DNA of 64,000 nt from Ideonella_A sakaiensis_A. Lineage in GTDB: Bacteria > Pseudomonadota > Gammaproteobacteria > Burkholderiales > Burkholderiaceae_C. The stretch covers positions 1,240,001 to 1,304,000 of the forward strand of contig NZ_CP182947.1 in NCBI RefSeq assembly GCF_048320135.1. The letters run 5' to 3'. Shown here piece after piece: positions 43,066 to 53,656 of this stretch (the stretch's first letter is position 1; every line of letters begins with the position of its first letter). A model generated the notes under the pieces. It ran no database searches, was not told the DNA's origin, and saw nothing but the letters and a program-made list of their open reading frames with translations. The position numbers and the translations under genes were made by a program.

Positions 43066-43838
43066 GCGGCCTCCTTCCTTCGAAATACCAGTCGATCCGG
43101 CGTCGACACCTCGCCAGCATAGCGATAACCCTCGGCATCGAAGCCATGCAGGCCACCCGGCGTCTCGATCCGGTGCGAGACGGCAAAGCGGGCCATCAGG
43201 CCCCGCGCGCGCTTGGCGAAGAAACCGATCACCTTGTAGCCGTCGCCTTTCCAGTCTTCGAACACGCAATGGACGAGACGCGGTTTCAGGCGCTGCAGCC
43301 GAACACCACCCAGGTATTCCTGCGACGCGAGGTTGACGATCACCGGGCTGGCTTCGGCACGGGCGCGCCGGTTCAGGTGCTCGGCCAGCAGGTCGCCCCA
43401 ATAGGCATGCAGGTTGCCGCCGCGCCGGTTCGGCAATGCGGTGCCCATCTCGAGCCGGTAAGGCTGCAGCGCATCGAGCGGCCGAAGCGCGCCATACAGG
43501 CCGGACAGGATCACCAGATGCTGATCGGCCCACTCGAGTTCGTCATCGTCGAGGCTGGCCGCATCGAGGCCGCCGTAGACATCGCCGGCAAATGCCAGCA
43601 CCGCCGGCCGGCTGTTTCGCTCGGTGAACCGCGGCCGCCAGGCGTCATAACGGGCGACGTTCAGTTCGGCCAGATCGGGCGACAGTTTCATCAGCGCGGC
43701 GATCTGCTGTGCCGACTGGCCGCGCAGGATCTCGATCAGTTCGCTCGCTTCGGCGACGAAGGCCGGCCGGCGGACCGGCAATGGGCGGCGCGGGCTCTCG
43801 TAATCGAGCCGCTTGGCGGGAGACAACAGGAAAAGCAT
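43062..43838 (-). CDS. yaaA: Peroxide stress protein YaaA (UPF0246)
   Basis: 258 residues, the same length as E. coli YaaA. Family segments are MLFLLSPAKRLDYES, SGLYGALRPLDALQPYRLEM, ASQEYLGGV and KVIGFFAKRARGLMARF. YaaA lowers free iron and protects DNA and protein during hydrogen peroxide stress, and the fold binds DNA. The ATG at 43838 is chosen by homology. The stop overlaps the start of the Fe(II)-dependent hydroxylase, an unusual coupling of an iron-limiting protein to an iron enzyme. Confidence 0.92.
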   Translation of the reverse strand: MLFLLSPAKRLDYESPRRPLPVRRPAFVAEASELIEILRGQSAQQIAALMKLSPDLAELNVARYDAWRPRFTERNSRPAVLAFAGDVYGGLDAASLDDDELEWADQHLVILSGLYGALRPLDALQPYRLEMGTALPNRRGGNLHAYWGDLLAEHLNRRARAEASPVIVNLASQEYLGGVRLQRLKPRLVHCVFEDWKGDGYKVIGFFAKRARGLMARFAVSHRIETPGGLHGFDAEGYRYAGEVSTPDRLVFRRKEAA

Positions 43839-43922
43839 CGGGACAGGATCCGGACAACAACGGCGCACACTCTAGCGCGTCCGCGCCGATGATGGCATCG
43901 GACGGCAGATCCCACCCTACGG

Positions 43923-44396
43923 TCAGGCCGTGCCGCCGCCGAGCGCTGCAATGATCTCCGGCGGCGCCTGCACCAGTTCAATCAGCACACCTTCGCCGGC
44001 AATCGGAAATTCGTCGTTGCTTTTCGGATGCAGGAAGGTGATGTCGTGGCCGGCTGCGCCCTTGCGGATGCCGCCCGGTGCAAACCGCACGCCATTCGCG
44101 CTCAGCCATTCGACCGCACGCGGCAGGTCGTCGATCCACAGACCGATGTGGTTCAGCGGCGTCAGGTGCACCGCCGGCTTCTTGTCCGGATCGATCGGCT
44201 GCATCAGGTCGACCTCGACCCGGTTCGCACCAGTCCCCATGGCGCAGATGTCCTCATCGACATTTTCGCGTTCGCTGACGAAATTGCCGGTCACCTCGAG
44301 CCCGAGCTTGTCGACCCACAACTCGCGCAGCCGCTCCTTGCTCGGCCCGCCGATGGCGACCTGCTGGATACCGAGAACCTTGAAAGGTCGTGTCAT
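43923..44396 (-). CDS. VOC family protein, possible methylmalonyl-CoA epimerase
   Basis: A 157-residue protein with two beta-alpha-beta-beta-beta repeats. It begins FKVLGIQQVAIGGPSKERL and continues HLTPLNHIGLWIDDL and GVLIELVQ. In VOC epimerases and glyoxalases the metal ligands sit at the start of the first strand of each repeat (His), on a mid strand, and in the final glutamate strand. Here the second histidine and the last glutamate are present, while the first position reads Gln (QQVAIG). GGAGGG precedes the ATG. It is the last gene after mutase, MeaB and propionyl-CoA carboxylase, the pathway that needs an epimerase. Assignment rests on context and needs biochemical support. Confidence 0.65.
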   Translation of the reverse strand: MTRPFKVLGIQQVAIGGPSKERLRELWVDKLGLEVTGNFVSERENVDEDICAMGTGANRVEVDLMQPIDPDKKPAVHLTPLNHIGLWIDDLPRAVEWLSANGVRFAPGGIRKGAAGHDITFLHPKSNDEFPIAGEGVLIELVQAPPEIIAALGGGTA

Positions 44397-44438
44397 GTTG
44401 CCCTCCGTCGTTTTGCCGGGGCTGCCCGTGCATCTGTT

Positions 44439-44506
44439 GTAGGAGCGGCTTCAGCCGCGATTCCTGCATTGCCACCACCGCAAATCGGGGCTGAAGCCCC
44501 TCCTAC
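44439..44506. repeat. Head-to-head REP pair between the pccA and VOC genes
   Basis: GTAGGAGCGGCTTCAGCCGC at the left and the inverted GGGGCTGAAGCCCCTCCTAC at the right. The left copy carries a compensated base-pair change (GCGGC/GCCGC versus GGGGC/GCCCC), so the hairpin is preserved. That suggests selection on RNA or DNA structure. Confidence 0.85.
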
Positions 44507-44579
44507 GGGGCACGCCACCAGGCCTGCAGAAGACCCAATCGCGGACATACCCGGTCGGGGCTGGCGGCGGATGGAGGGA

Positions 44580-46613
<2,034 letters not shown>

Positions 46614-46702
46614 TTGTTCCTACCTCTTCATCCGCAAACGGGCAAGCGAAGCGAAGCCCGAGATCAAGCCACCGCCAAGGATCCGGCTTTGCCGGTCCGA
46701 TG

Positions 46703-46747
46703 GTGGGCGCCCCTTGGGGGCAGGAGCGAAGCGACTGGGGGGCCCAC
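46703..46747. repeat. Long-stem hairpin between pccB and pccA
   Basis: GTGGGCGCCCC and GGGGGGCCCAC pair over 11 positions with one mismatch and enclose a 23-nt loop containing GGAGCGAAGCGACT. This resembles the CCCTTGGGGGC...GCGAAGCG dispersed intergenic repeat of Comamonadaceae-type genomes. It abuts the pccB stop codon, so it may act in processing or attenuation between the two subunit genes. Confidence 0.6.
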
Positions 46748-46748
46748 A

Positions 46749-48281
46749 TCAAAGCGGGATATTGCCGTGCTTCCGCCACGGGTTCTCCAGCTTCTTGTCG
46801 CGCAGCATCACCAGCGAGCGGCAGATGCGCTTGCGCGTCTCGTGCGGCTGGATCACGTCGTCGATGAAACCGCGTGCGCCGGCAACAAACGGGTTGGCAA
46901 AACGCGCCTTGTATTCGGCCTCCTTCGCCGCGAGTTTTTCCGGGTTGCCCTTGTCCTCGCGGAAGATGATCTCGACCGCGCCTTTGGCGCCCATCACCGC
47001 GATCTCGGCGTTCGGCCAAGCAAAATTGACGTCGCCGCGCAGGTGCTTGGAGCTCATCACGTCATAGGCACCGCCATAGGCCTTGCGGGTGATCACGGTG
47101 ATCTTCGGCACCGTGCATTCGGCATAGGCATACAGCAGCTTCGCGCCGTGCTTGATGATGCCGCCGTATTCCTGGCTGGTGCCGGGCATGAAACCGGGCA
47201 CGTCGACGAAGGTGACAACCGGGATGTTGAAGGCATCGCAGAAACGCACGAACCGCGCCGCCTTGATGCTGCTGCGGATGTCGAGGCAGCCGGCGAGAAC
47301 CAGCGGGTTGTTGGCCACGATGCCGACCGACTGCCCTTCCATGCGGCAGAAGCCGATCACGATGTTCTTCGCGTGTTCCGGCTGCAGTTCGAAGAAGTCG
47401 CCGTCGTCGGCCACCTTGACGATCAGTTCCTTGATGTCGTAGGGCTTGTTCGGGTTGTCCGGCACCAGCGTGTCGAGCGACCAGTCGAGCCGGTCCGCCG
47501 GGTCGTTGCTGGGCCGCACCGGCGCCTTTTCGCGGTTGTTGGTCGGGATGTAGTTGAAGAAGCGGCGCAGCATCAGCAGCGCCTCGACATCGTTGTCGAA
47601 GGCCAGATCGGCAACGCCGCTGCGCGAGGTGTGGGTCGCGGCGCCGCCGAGGTCCTCTGCGGTCACCTCCTCGTGCGTCACCGTCTTGACGACTTCCGGG
47701 CCGGTGACGAACATGTAGCTGCTGTCCTTGACCATGAAGATGAAGTCGGTCATCGCCGGCGAATAGACCGCACCACCGGCACACGGGCCCATGATCATGC
47801 TGATCTGCGGCACGACGCCGGAGGCCATCACATTGCGCTGGAACACCTCTGCATAACCGCCGAGCGATGCGACGCCCTCCTGGATGCGCGCGCCGCCCGA
47901 GTCGTTCAGCCCGATCACCGGCGCGCCGACCTTCATCGCCTGGTCCATCACCTTGCAGATCTTCTCTGCATGCGCCTCCGACAAGGCGCCGCCGAAAACC
48001 GTGAAATCCTGGCTGAAGACAAAAACCAGCCGGCCATTGATCATGCCGTAGCCGGTGATCACGCCGTCGCCCGGGATCTTGTTGTCGGGCATGCCGAAAT
48101 CGGCGCAGCGGTGCTCGACGAACATGTCCCATTCCTCGAAGGTGCCGGTGTCGAGCAACAGTTCGATGCGTTCGCGCGCGGTCAGCTTGCCCTTGCCGTG
48201 TTGTGCGGCGATGCGTTTTTCCCCGCCGCCGAGGCGCGCCTTCGCTCGCTTTTCCTCGAGCATCTGCTGGATGTCGTGCAT
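46749..48281 (-). CDS. pccB: Propionyl-CoA carboxylase beta subunit (carboxyltransferase)
   Basis: A 510-residue carboxyltransferase. It has the N-half acyl-CoA site (NDSGGARIQEGVASLGGYAE, MIMGPCAGGAVYSPAMTDFI) and the C-half carboxybiotin site (DVPGFMPGTSQEYGGIIKHG, KAYGGAYDVMSSKHLRGD). The length is standard for PccB. It forms the holoenzyme with the alpha subunit encoded downstream. GGAGA precedes the ATG, and meaB ends 16 bp upstream, consistent with one operon. Confidence 0.94.
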   Translation of the reverse strand: MHDIQQMLEEKRAKARLGGGEKRIAAQHGKGKLTARERIELLLDTGTFEEWDMFVEHRCADFGMPDNKIPGDGVITGYGMINGRLVFVFSQDFTVFGGALSEAHAEKICKVMDQAMKVGAPVIGLNDSGGARIQEGVASLGGYAEVFQRNVMASGVVPQISMIMGPCAGGAVYSPAMTDFIFMVKDSSYMFVTGPEVVKTVTHEEVTAEDLGGAATHTSRSGVADLAFDNDVEALLMLRRFFNYIPTNNREKAPVRPSNDPADRLDWSLDTLVPDNPNKPYDIKELIVKVADDGDFFELQPEHAKNIVIGFCRMEGQSVGIVANNPLVLAGCLDIRSSIKAARFVRFCDAFNIPVVTFVDVPGFMPGTSQEYGGIIKHGAKLLYAYAECTVPKITVITRKAYGGAYDVMSSKHLRGDVNFAWPNAEIAVMGAKGAVEIIFREDKGNPEKLAAKEAEYKARFANPFVAGARGFIDDVIQPHETRKRICRSLVMLRDKKLENPWRKHGNIPL

Positions 48282-48297
48282 GGATGGTTTCTCCGGA

Positions 48298-49383
48298 TCA
48301 GGGGTTGTGGTTGGTATTCGGATCGGTGTGGTGGAACATCTCGAGCAGCTGCCGCGCCGCGACCGAGGCGGCGAGCCGTCCGGCGCGCACCTCGGCGACC
48401 AGGCCGGGCAATGCCGAACGCACCGGCGGAAATGAGCGAAAACTCGACTTCAGCCCGGCATCGATGCGTTCCCACATCCAGGCCTCGTCCTGCGCGCGGC
48501 GGCGCCGCTGCAGCTTGCCGTTCGCGGACTGCAGCTCGCGGAAGCGCTCGACGAGTTGCCAGAATTCGTCGACGCCACGCTGCTTCAGCGCGCTCAACTG
48601 CATCACCTGCGGGTGCCAGACCGATTCGTCGTGTGCGGCGTGCAGGCCGAGCAGGCGCATCGCGCTGGTGATCTGTGCACGCGCACGGGTCGCAGCCGCA
48701 TCGTCGAGGTCGGCCTTGTTGATGACGACTAGGTCGGCCAGCTCCATCACGCCTTTCTTGATCGCCTGCAGGTCGTCGCCGGCATTCGGCAACTGCAGCA
48801 GCACGAACATGTCGGTCATCGCCGCCACCGCGACCTCGCTCTGGCCGACGCCGACGGTTTCGACAATCGACACATCGTAGCCGGCGGCCTCGCAGACCAG
48901 CATCGATTCGCGCGTCCGCTCGGCGACGCCGCCGAGCGTGCCGGATGCCGGGCTCGGGCGGATGAAGGCATGTTCACTGACCGACAGCTGTTCCATCCGT
49001 GTCTTGTCACCGAGGATCGATCCGCCCGACACACTCGACGACGGGTCGACCGCCAGCACCGCGACACGGTGGCCGCGCTCGATCAGGTACAGGCCAAGCG
49101 CCTCGATGAAAGTGCTTTTGCCGACGCCCGGAACGCCCGAGATGCCAAGCCGCAGCGAATTTCCGCTGCGCGGCAGCAGCGCATTGAGCAAGGCATCGGC
49201 GCGGCGCCGGTGTTCGGCCCGCGTCGATTCGAGCAGCGTAATCGTCTTCGCGATTGCCCGCCGCTGCGCCATCGACACCGCACCGGTCACGGATGCATAA
49301 AGCGCCTGTTCGCTTGATTCGAGCATGGCCGACGCAGCGCCGGCAGCGGGCGGGTCGAGGCGTTCGGGATCGGCGCGCTGCAT
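48298..49383 (-). CDS. meaB: MeaB/ArgK-type GTPase chaperone of methylmalonyl-CoA mutase
   Basis: About 361 residues from the ATG at 49383, 8 bp after the GNAT stop; an internal ATG at 49326 would give 342. GTPase motifs are GVPGVGKSTF (P-loop), AVDPSSSVSGGSILGDKTRM, VETVGVGQSE and NKADLDD. MeaB loads and protects cobalamin in the mutase. The LGISGVPGVGKSTF and RPSPASGTLGGVAERTRE segments are diagnostic of the family. It lies between the mutase/GNAT genes and pccB, the usual location. The long frame to 49986 runs into neighbouring genes in another frame and was rejected. Confidence 0.92.
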   Translation of the reverse strand: MQRADPERLDPPAAGAASAMLESSEQALYASVTGAVSMAQRRAIAKTITLLESTRAEHRRRADALLNALLPRSGNSLRLGISGVPGVGKSTFIEALGLYLIERGHRVAVLAVDPSSSVSGGSILGDKTRMEQLSVSEHAFIRPSPASGTLGGVAERTRESMLVCEAAGYDVSIVETVGVGQSEVAVAAMTDMFVLLQLPNAGDDLQAIKKGVMELADLVVINKADLDDAAATRARAQITSAMRLLGLHAAHDESVWHPQVMQLSALKQRGVDEFWQLVERFRELQSANGKLQRRRRAQDEAWMWERIDAGLKSSFRSFPPVRSALPGLVAEVRAGRLAASVAARQLLEMFHHTDPNTNHNP

Positions 49384-49391
49384 GGTGCGTG

Positions 49392-49898
49392 TCAGATGCG
49401 CTGGGCCGGAGGCAACACCGTTGGCTCGCCCTGTTGCCGGGCCGGGCGCCGGTAGTAGAGGTCCCATTCGCCTTCGGCCTGCAGGACAAAACCATGGCGC
49501 AGGTAGAAGCGGTTGGCCGCACTGTGCTTCAGCGCAGTCACCGAAACCGCCTTTGCCTTTGCATCGGCATCGCGCAGCACCTGCTCGAGCACCCACGAGC
49601 CAATGCCCTGGCCTTGCGCATTCGGATGGATATAGAGGTGGTCGAGCAGCCAATCCTCGTCGCGCGGATGGACGACGACGAATCCGACCAGTTCTCCGTC
49701 CTGCAGGATGTGGCGGGTGTGGGCCGGCAGAAAGCCGCGGCACAGCCGCTCGCGTGCGCGCTGCGGATCGAAATGTCCGGCACGCTCGAGGCTTTCGCGC
49801 ATCGCCGCCATCCGCAACGCAAACAGCGCCTCGAAATCGCCATCGCCGGCCGGCGTCAAGGCCAGTCCGGACGGCAGCGGGCGGTGGTCGGTGCTCAC
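49392..49898 (-). CDS. GNAT-family N-acetyltransferase
   Basis: About 168 residues from a GTG at 49898, 11 bp downstream of the mutase stop. The GNAT core is visible: VGFVVVHPRDEDWLLDHLYI (beta4), the acetyl-CoA loop NAQGQGIGSWVLEQVL (Q/R-x-x-G-x-G/A type) and SAANRFYLRHGFVLQAEGEW (motif B). Its substrate is unknown. It lies between the mutase and its chaperone with tight spacing on both sides, so it is probably translated as part of the pathway operon. Protein lysine acetylation of pathway enzymes is one possibility, but nothing proves it. Confidence 0.8.
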   Translation of the reverse strand: MSTDHRPLPSGLALTPAGDGDFEALFALRMAAMRESLERAGHFDPQRARERLCRGFLPAHTRHILQDGELVGFVVVHPRDEDWLLDHLYIHPNAQGQGIGSWVLEQVLRDADAKAKAVSVTALKHSAANRFYLRHGFVLQAEGEWDLYYRRPARQQGEPTVLPPAQRI

Positions 49899-49909
49899 CG
49901 CGTGATCGC

Positions 49910-52081
49910 TCAGGCCGCCACCTGCGCCTGTCGAATCTGTTCGAGCACGCCTTTGGCACTGACCGGTATCGGCGTGCCCGGCCCATAAATGCCCTTCACG
50001 CCGGCGGCATGCAGGAAGTCGTAGTCCTGCGCCGGGATCACGCCGCCGACGAAGACGATGATGTCGTCTGCGCCCTGCGCCTTCAAGGCCTCGATGATCG
50101 CCGGCACCAGCGTCTTGTGACCGGCCGCCAGTGTCGACACGCCGACCGCATGGACATCGTTCTCGATTGCCTGACGGGCGCATTCCTCCGGGGTCTGGAA
50201 CAACGGCCCGATATCAACGTCGAAGCCGAGGTCGGCAAATGCCGTCGCGACGACCTTCGCGCCGCGGTCATGGCCATCCTGGCCGAGCTTGGCAATCATC
50301 ACGCGCGGCCGGCGGCCCGCCTGCTCGGCAAACTCGGCAATCTCGGTCTTCAGCCGCTCCCAGCCTTCGGCACTGTCGTAGGCGGCGGCATAGACACCGG
50401 TGACCTTCTGGATGTCGGCGCGGTGGCGGCCGAAGACCTTCTCCAGTGCCTCGCTGACCTCGCCGACCGTTGCCCGCAGCCGCATCGCCTGCACGCTGAG
50501 ATCCAGCAGGTTGGCCCCACCATCCTTCGCGGCGGCTGTCAATGCATCGAGCGCACGCTCAACCGCGGCAGCGTCGCGCGATGCACGCACCTTTGCAAGA
50601 CGGGCAATCTGGCCTTCGCGGACCTTGACATTGTCGACCTCGAGGATGTCGACGGTGTCGTGCGATTTCAGCTTGTATTTGTTGACGCCGACGATCACGT
50701 CCTTGCCGCTGTCGATGCGCGCCTGCTTCTCGGCCGCGCTGGCTTCGATCTTCAGCTTGGCCCAGCCGGAGTCGACGGCTTTCGTCATGCCGCCCATCGC
50801 CTCGACCTCCTCGATGATCGCCCAGGCGGCGTCGGCCATTTCCTGGGTCAGCTTTTCCATCATGTAGGAGCCGGCCCAGGGGTCGATCACATTGGTGATG
50901 TGGGTTTCCTCCTGGATGATCAGCTGCGTGTTGCGGGCGATGCGCGACGAGAATTCGGTCGGCAGCGCAATCGCCTCGTCGAAGCTGTTGGTGTGCAGAC
51001 TCTGCGTGCCGCCAAAGACCGCGGCCATCGCCTCGATCGTCGTGCGCACGATGTTGTTGTACGGATCCTGTTCGGTCAGGCTCCAGCCCGAGGTCTGGCA
51101 GTGCGTGCGCAGCATCAGGCTCTTCGGGTTCTTCGCGCCGAAGCCGCTCATGATGCGGTGCCACAGCAGCCTCGCGGCGCGCATCTTCGCGATCTCGAGG
51201 TAGAAATTCATCCCGATCGCCCAGAAAAAACTCAGCCGCGGCGCAAAGCCGTCGACATCCAGCCCCTTGGCAAGCGCCGTCTTCACATATTCCTGGCCAT
51301 CGGCGAGCGTGAACGCCAGTTCGAGTGCCTGATTGGCACCGGCCTCCTGCATGTGATAACCCGAGATGCTGATCGAGTTGAACTTCGGCATCTGCTTTGC
51401 CGTGTATTCGATGATGTCGCCGATGATCCGCATGCTCGGCTCGGGCGGGTAGATATAGGTGTTGCGGACCATGAACTCCTTCAGGATGTCGTTCTGGATG
51501 GTTCCGCTGAGCTTGTCGTGAGGCACACCCTGCTCTTCCGCCGCGACGATGTAGCCGGCCAGCACCGGCAACACCGCACCGTTCATCGTCATCGAGACCG
51601 AGACCTTGTCGAGCGGGATCTGGTCGAACAGGATCTTCATGTCCTCGACCGAATCGATCGCCACGCCGGCCTTGCCGACGTCGCCGGTGACCCGCGGATG
51701 GTCGCTGTCGTAACCGCGGTGCGTCGCCAGGTCGAAGGCGACGCTGACGCCCTGCCCGCCGGCGGCCAGCGCCTGGCGGTAGAAGGCATTCGAATCCTCG
51801 GCGGTCGAGAAGCCGGCATATTGGCGCAGCGTCCATGGCCGCACCGCATACATCGTCGCCTGCGGGCCGCGGATATACGGTGCAAAGCCGGGCAGCGTGT
51901 CGGTGTGTGGCAGGCCCTGCAGATCAGCAGCGGTGTAAAGCGGCTTGACGGTCAGGCCTTCCGGCGTCGTCCAGTTCAGTGCCTGCGGATCACCCCCGGG
52001 GGCCGACTTGGCCGCGGCCTGCGTCCACAGCTCGAGTTGCGTCGAATCGGGAAACGGCGGTTCGGACTTGGCAGCAGACAT
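49910..52081 (-). CDS. scpA: Methylmalonyl-CoA mutase (single-chain, B12-dependent)
   Basis: A 723-residue mutase in one polypeptide. The catalytic barrel starts near IRGPQATMYAVRPWTLRQYA and includes QNDILKEFMVRNTYIYPPEPS and the barrel segment SGYHMQEAGA. The C-terminal cobalamin domain carries DGHDRGAKVVATAFADLGFD (DxHxxG, base-off histidine). It interconverts (R)-methylmalonyl-CoA and succinyl-CoA. E. coli Sbm/ScpA has about 714 residues. AGAGGA precedes the ATG at 52081, and the long frame to 52147 adds non-conserved residues. It is the first gene of the pathway operon and diverges from a GntR regulator. Confidence 0.95.
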   Translation of the reverse strand: MSAAKSEPPFPDSTQLELWTQAAAKSAPGGDPQALNWTTPEGLTVKPLYTAADLQGLPHTDTLPGFAPYIRGPQATMYAVRPWTLRQYAGFSTAEDSNAFYRQALAAGGQGVSVAFDLATHRGYDSDHPRVTGDVGKAGVAIDSVEDMKILFDQIPLDKVSVSMTMNGAVLPVLAGYIVAAEEQGVPHDKLSGTIQNDILKEFMVRNTYIYPPEPSMRIIGDIIEYTAKQMPKFNSISISGYHMQEAGANQALELAFTLADGQEYVKTALAKGLDVDGFAPRLSFFWAIGMNFYLEIAKMRAARLLWHRIMSGFGAKNPKSLMLRTHCQTSGWSLTEQDPYNNIVRTTIEAMAAVFGGTQSLHTNSFDEAIALPTEFSSRIARNTQLIIQEETHITNVIDPWAGSYMMEKLTQEMADAAWAIIEEVEAMGGMTKAVDSGWAKLKIEASAAEKQARIDSGKDVIVGVNKYKLKSHDTVDILEVDNVKVREGQIARLAKVRASRDAAAVERALDALTAAAKDGGANLLDLSVQAMRLRATVGEVSEALEKVFGRHRADIQKVTGVYAAAYDSAEGWERLKTEIAEFAEQAGRRPRVMIAKLGQDGHDRGAKVVATAFADLGFDVDIGPLFQTPEECARQAIENDVHAVGVSTLAAGHKTLVPAIIEALKAQGADDIIVFVGGVIPAQDYDFLHAAGVKGIYGPGTPIPVSAKGVLEQIRQAQVAA

Positions 52082-52227
52082 GGATTTCCTCTTCGACAGA
52101 GTCTGCCGAAACGCAGACCCACGGTGACGGTGGCAGAACCGTATCACGCCGACGACGACAGCGGAATCGCTGGCCGCAATCGGCGGCCAGCAGGCGCAAA
52201 ACGGACCGGCGGATCAATCGATGCGCC

Positions 52228-52247
52228 ATAATTAGGAACGTAATTAT
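52228..52247. promoter_or_regulatory. Palindromic operator candidate between mutase and gntR
   Basis: ATAATTA, six bases, TAATTAT: perfect 7-bp arms in an otherwise GC-rich 195-bp divergent interval. The size and spacing suit a dimeric GntR/FadR-type repressor, and the site lies 30 bp before the gntR ATG and 147 bp before the mutase ATG. Autorepression plus control of the pathway operon is the natural reading. Confidence 0.7.
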
Positions 52248-52276
52248 AGCCATCAGCTGCCTCGACCAGCCAACCG

Positions 52277-52936
52277 ATGCCAGACGACAACGACCTGTCA
52301 ACCGCCCGATCGCCGACCCGTGCGCTGTACGAGCAGGTCGCCGAGCTGCTGCGCGCGCGCATCCTGTCCCATCGGCTGGCGCCGGGCAGCTGGATCGACG
52401 AGCAGGCACTGGCAGCGGAATACGGCATCAGCCGCACACCGCTGCGCGAGGCGCTGAAGGTGCTGGCCGCCGAGGGCCTGGTGACGATGAAGCTGCGCCG
52501 AGGCGCCTTTGTCACCGAGGTGTCGGAACGTGATCTGTCGGAGGTCTATCACCTGATGGGGCTGCTCGAAAGCGATGCGGCGGCGACGGTCGCCCGCGAG
52601 GCCAGCGCCGAACAACTGGCCGAACTGCAGCAGTTGCACGATGCGCTGGAAGCCGGCCTGCCAGATCGCGATGCGTTTTTTGCGGCCAACGAGCGTTTTC
52701 ACATGCGACTGCTCGAGATCGCCGACAACCGCTGGCGCATCCAGCTGGTCGCCGATCTGCGCAAGGTGATGAAGCTGAACCGCCACCACTCGCTGTTCCG
52801 CCAGGGCCGGCTCGAGGCGTCGCTGCAGGAGCACCGCGAACTGATGGCGGCAATCCGGGCACGCGATGGCGAGCGCGCATTGCAGCTGATGCGCGCGCAC
52901 ATCAGCGCCGGCCGGGACGCTGCCGCCGGCGCCTGA
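52277..52936 (+). CDS. GntR-family regulator (FCD effector domain)
   Basis: A 219-residue protein. The winged helix is at about residues 13-80 (LYEQVAELLRARILSHRLAP, EYGISRTPLREALKVLAAEG), and the C-terminal all-helical FCD domain has DLSEVYHLMGLLESDAAATV and AANERFHMRLLEIADN, with the metal-binding histidines typical of this group. FCD regulators respond to organic acids or acyl-CoAs. As it diverges from the mutase with a palindrome between them, it is likely to control the methylmalonyl-CoA pathway. The ligand could be propionyl-CoA, methylmalonate or 2-methylcitrate, none proven. Confidence 0.9.
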   Translation: MPDDNDLSTARSPTRALYEQVAELLRARILSHRLAPGSWIDEQALAAEYGISRTPLREALKVLAAEGLVTMKLRRGAFVTEVSERDLSEVYHLMGLLESDAAATVAREASAEQLAELQQLHDALEAGLPDRDAFFAANERFHMRLLEIADNRWRIQLVADLRKVMKLNRHHSLFRQGRLEASLQEHRELMAAIRARDGERALQLMRAHISAGRDAAAGA

Positions 52937-52972
52937 GCGCCGCGGCCTCCGGTTCCGTCGCGATCGACGGCG

Positions 52973-53599
52973 CTACGCTGCCGATGTCCGCCGGGCAGCG
53001 CCCGGCTTGACGGTCGGCCCGGGCTCCAGCAGCCATTGCCGCAGGCAGGCCGCGACCTCGGCGACCGCCTGCTCGTGCGACAGGCCGCTCGCGAGCAGCG
53101 AACGGTGAACGGTGAAATCGAGCATTGCGAAGGCCAGCGCAAGCCGGCTCTTCGCGACGCGCCGGCCGTGCACCGTGGAGTCGAGCAGCGCGCGGCGGGT
53201 CGATTCTTCCTGCTGCATGAATCCCTCGACCTGCTCGAACTTGCCGCGATCCGAGCGCACCAGCCCGAACATCGGGCAGCGCTGGTAGAACGAAAATACC
53301 GCGTCGACCAGCACCTGCAGCCGCTCATCCGCGCTGCTGATGCCGTCGAGGATGTCGGGTGTCGGCGGCTGGGTCAGTTCGAGCGTGTAGGCGCCGCAGG
53401 CATCGATGACGTCGCCGTAGCTCGGAAAGTGGTGGTAGACGCTGCCGATCGCGACATCGGCGCGTTGCGCGATGTCGCGCATGCTGGTCGCGGCAATGCC
53501 TTTTTCGCCGTGCAGCTCGTAGGTTGCGCGGACGATGCGTTCACGGGTCTGCTCGGCGCTCTCCGAGCGCCGGGCCATCCGGTAGGGACGTGGGCACAT
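52973..53599 (-). CDS. TetR-family regulator
   Basis: A 208-residue protein. The HTH is in TRERIVRATYELHGEKGIAA, TSMRDIAQRADVAIGSVYHH and FPSYGDVIDAC, followed by a helical ligand-binding domain. The ATG at 53599 gives the start MCPRPYRMARRSE; the longer frame to 53644 is also open. It lies downstream of the MBL-fold gene on the same strand with 57 bp between, which suggests co-transcription and regulation of that gene. The effector is unknown. Confidence 0.87.
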   Translation of the reverse strand: MCPRPYRMARRSESAEQTRERIVRATYELHGEKGIAATSMRDIAQRADVAIGSVYHHFPSYGDVIDACGAYTLELTQPPTPDILDGISSADERLQVLVDAVFSFYQRCPMFGLVRSDRGKFEQVEGFMQQEESTRRALLDSTVHGRRVAKSRLALAFAMLDFTVHRSLLASGLSHEQAVAEVAACLRQWLLEPGPTVKPGAARRTSAA

Positions 53600-53656
53600 C
53601 CGTCGATTCTCACCCGGCGCGGCAGCCGTGGCGGCCGGCCGCACCCGGCATGCGGA

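Noticed and set aside
49325..52231. 968-codon open frame on the plus strand opposite the mutase and GNAT genes
   Set aside because: It is antisense to clearly homologous genes in a high-GC genome. Its product is rich in Arg/His/Gln and has no domain.
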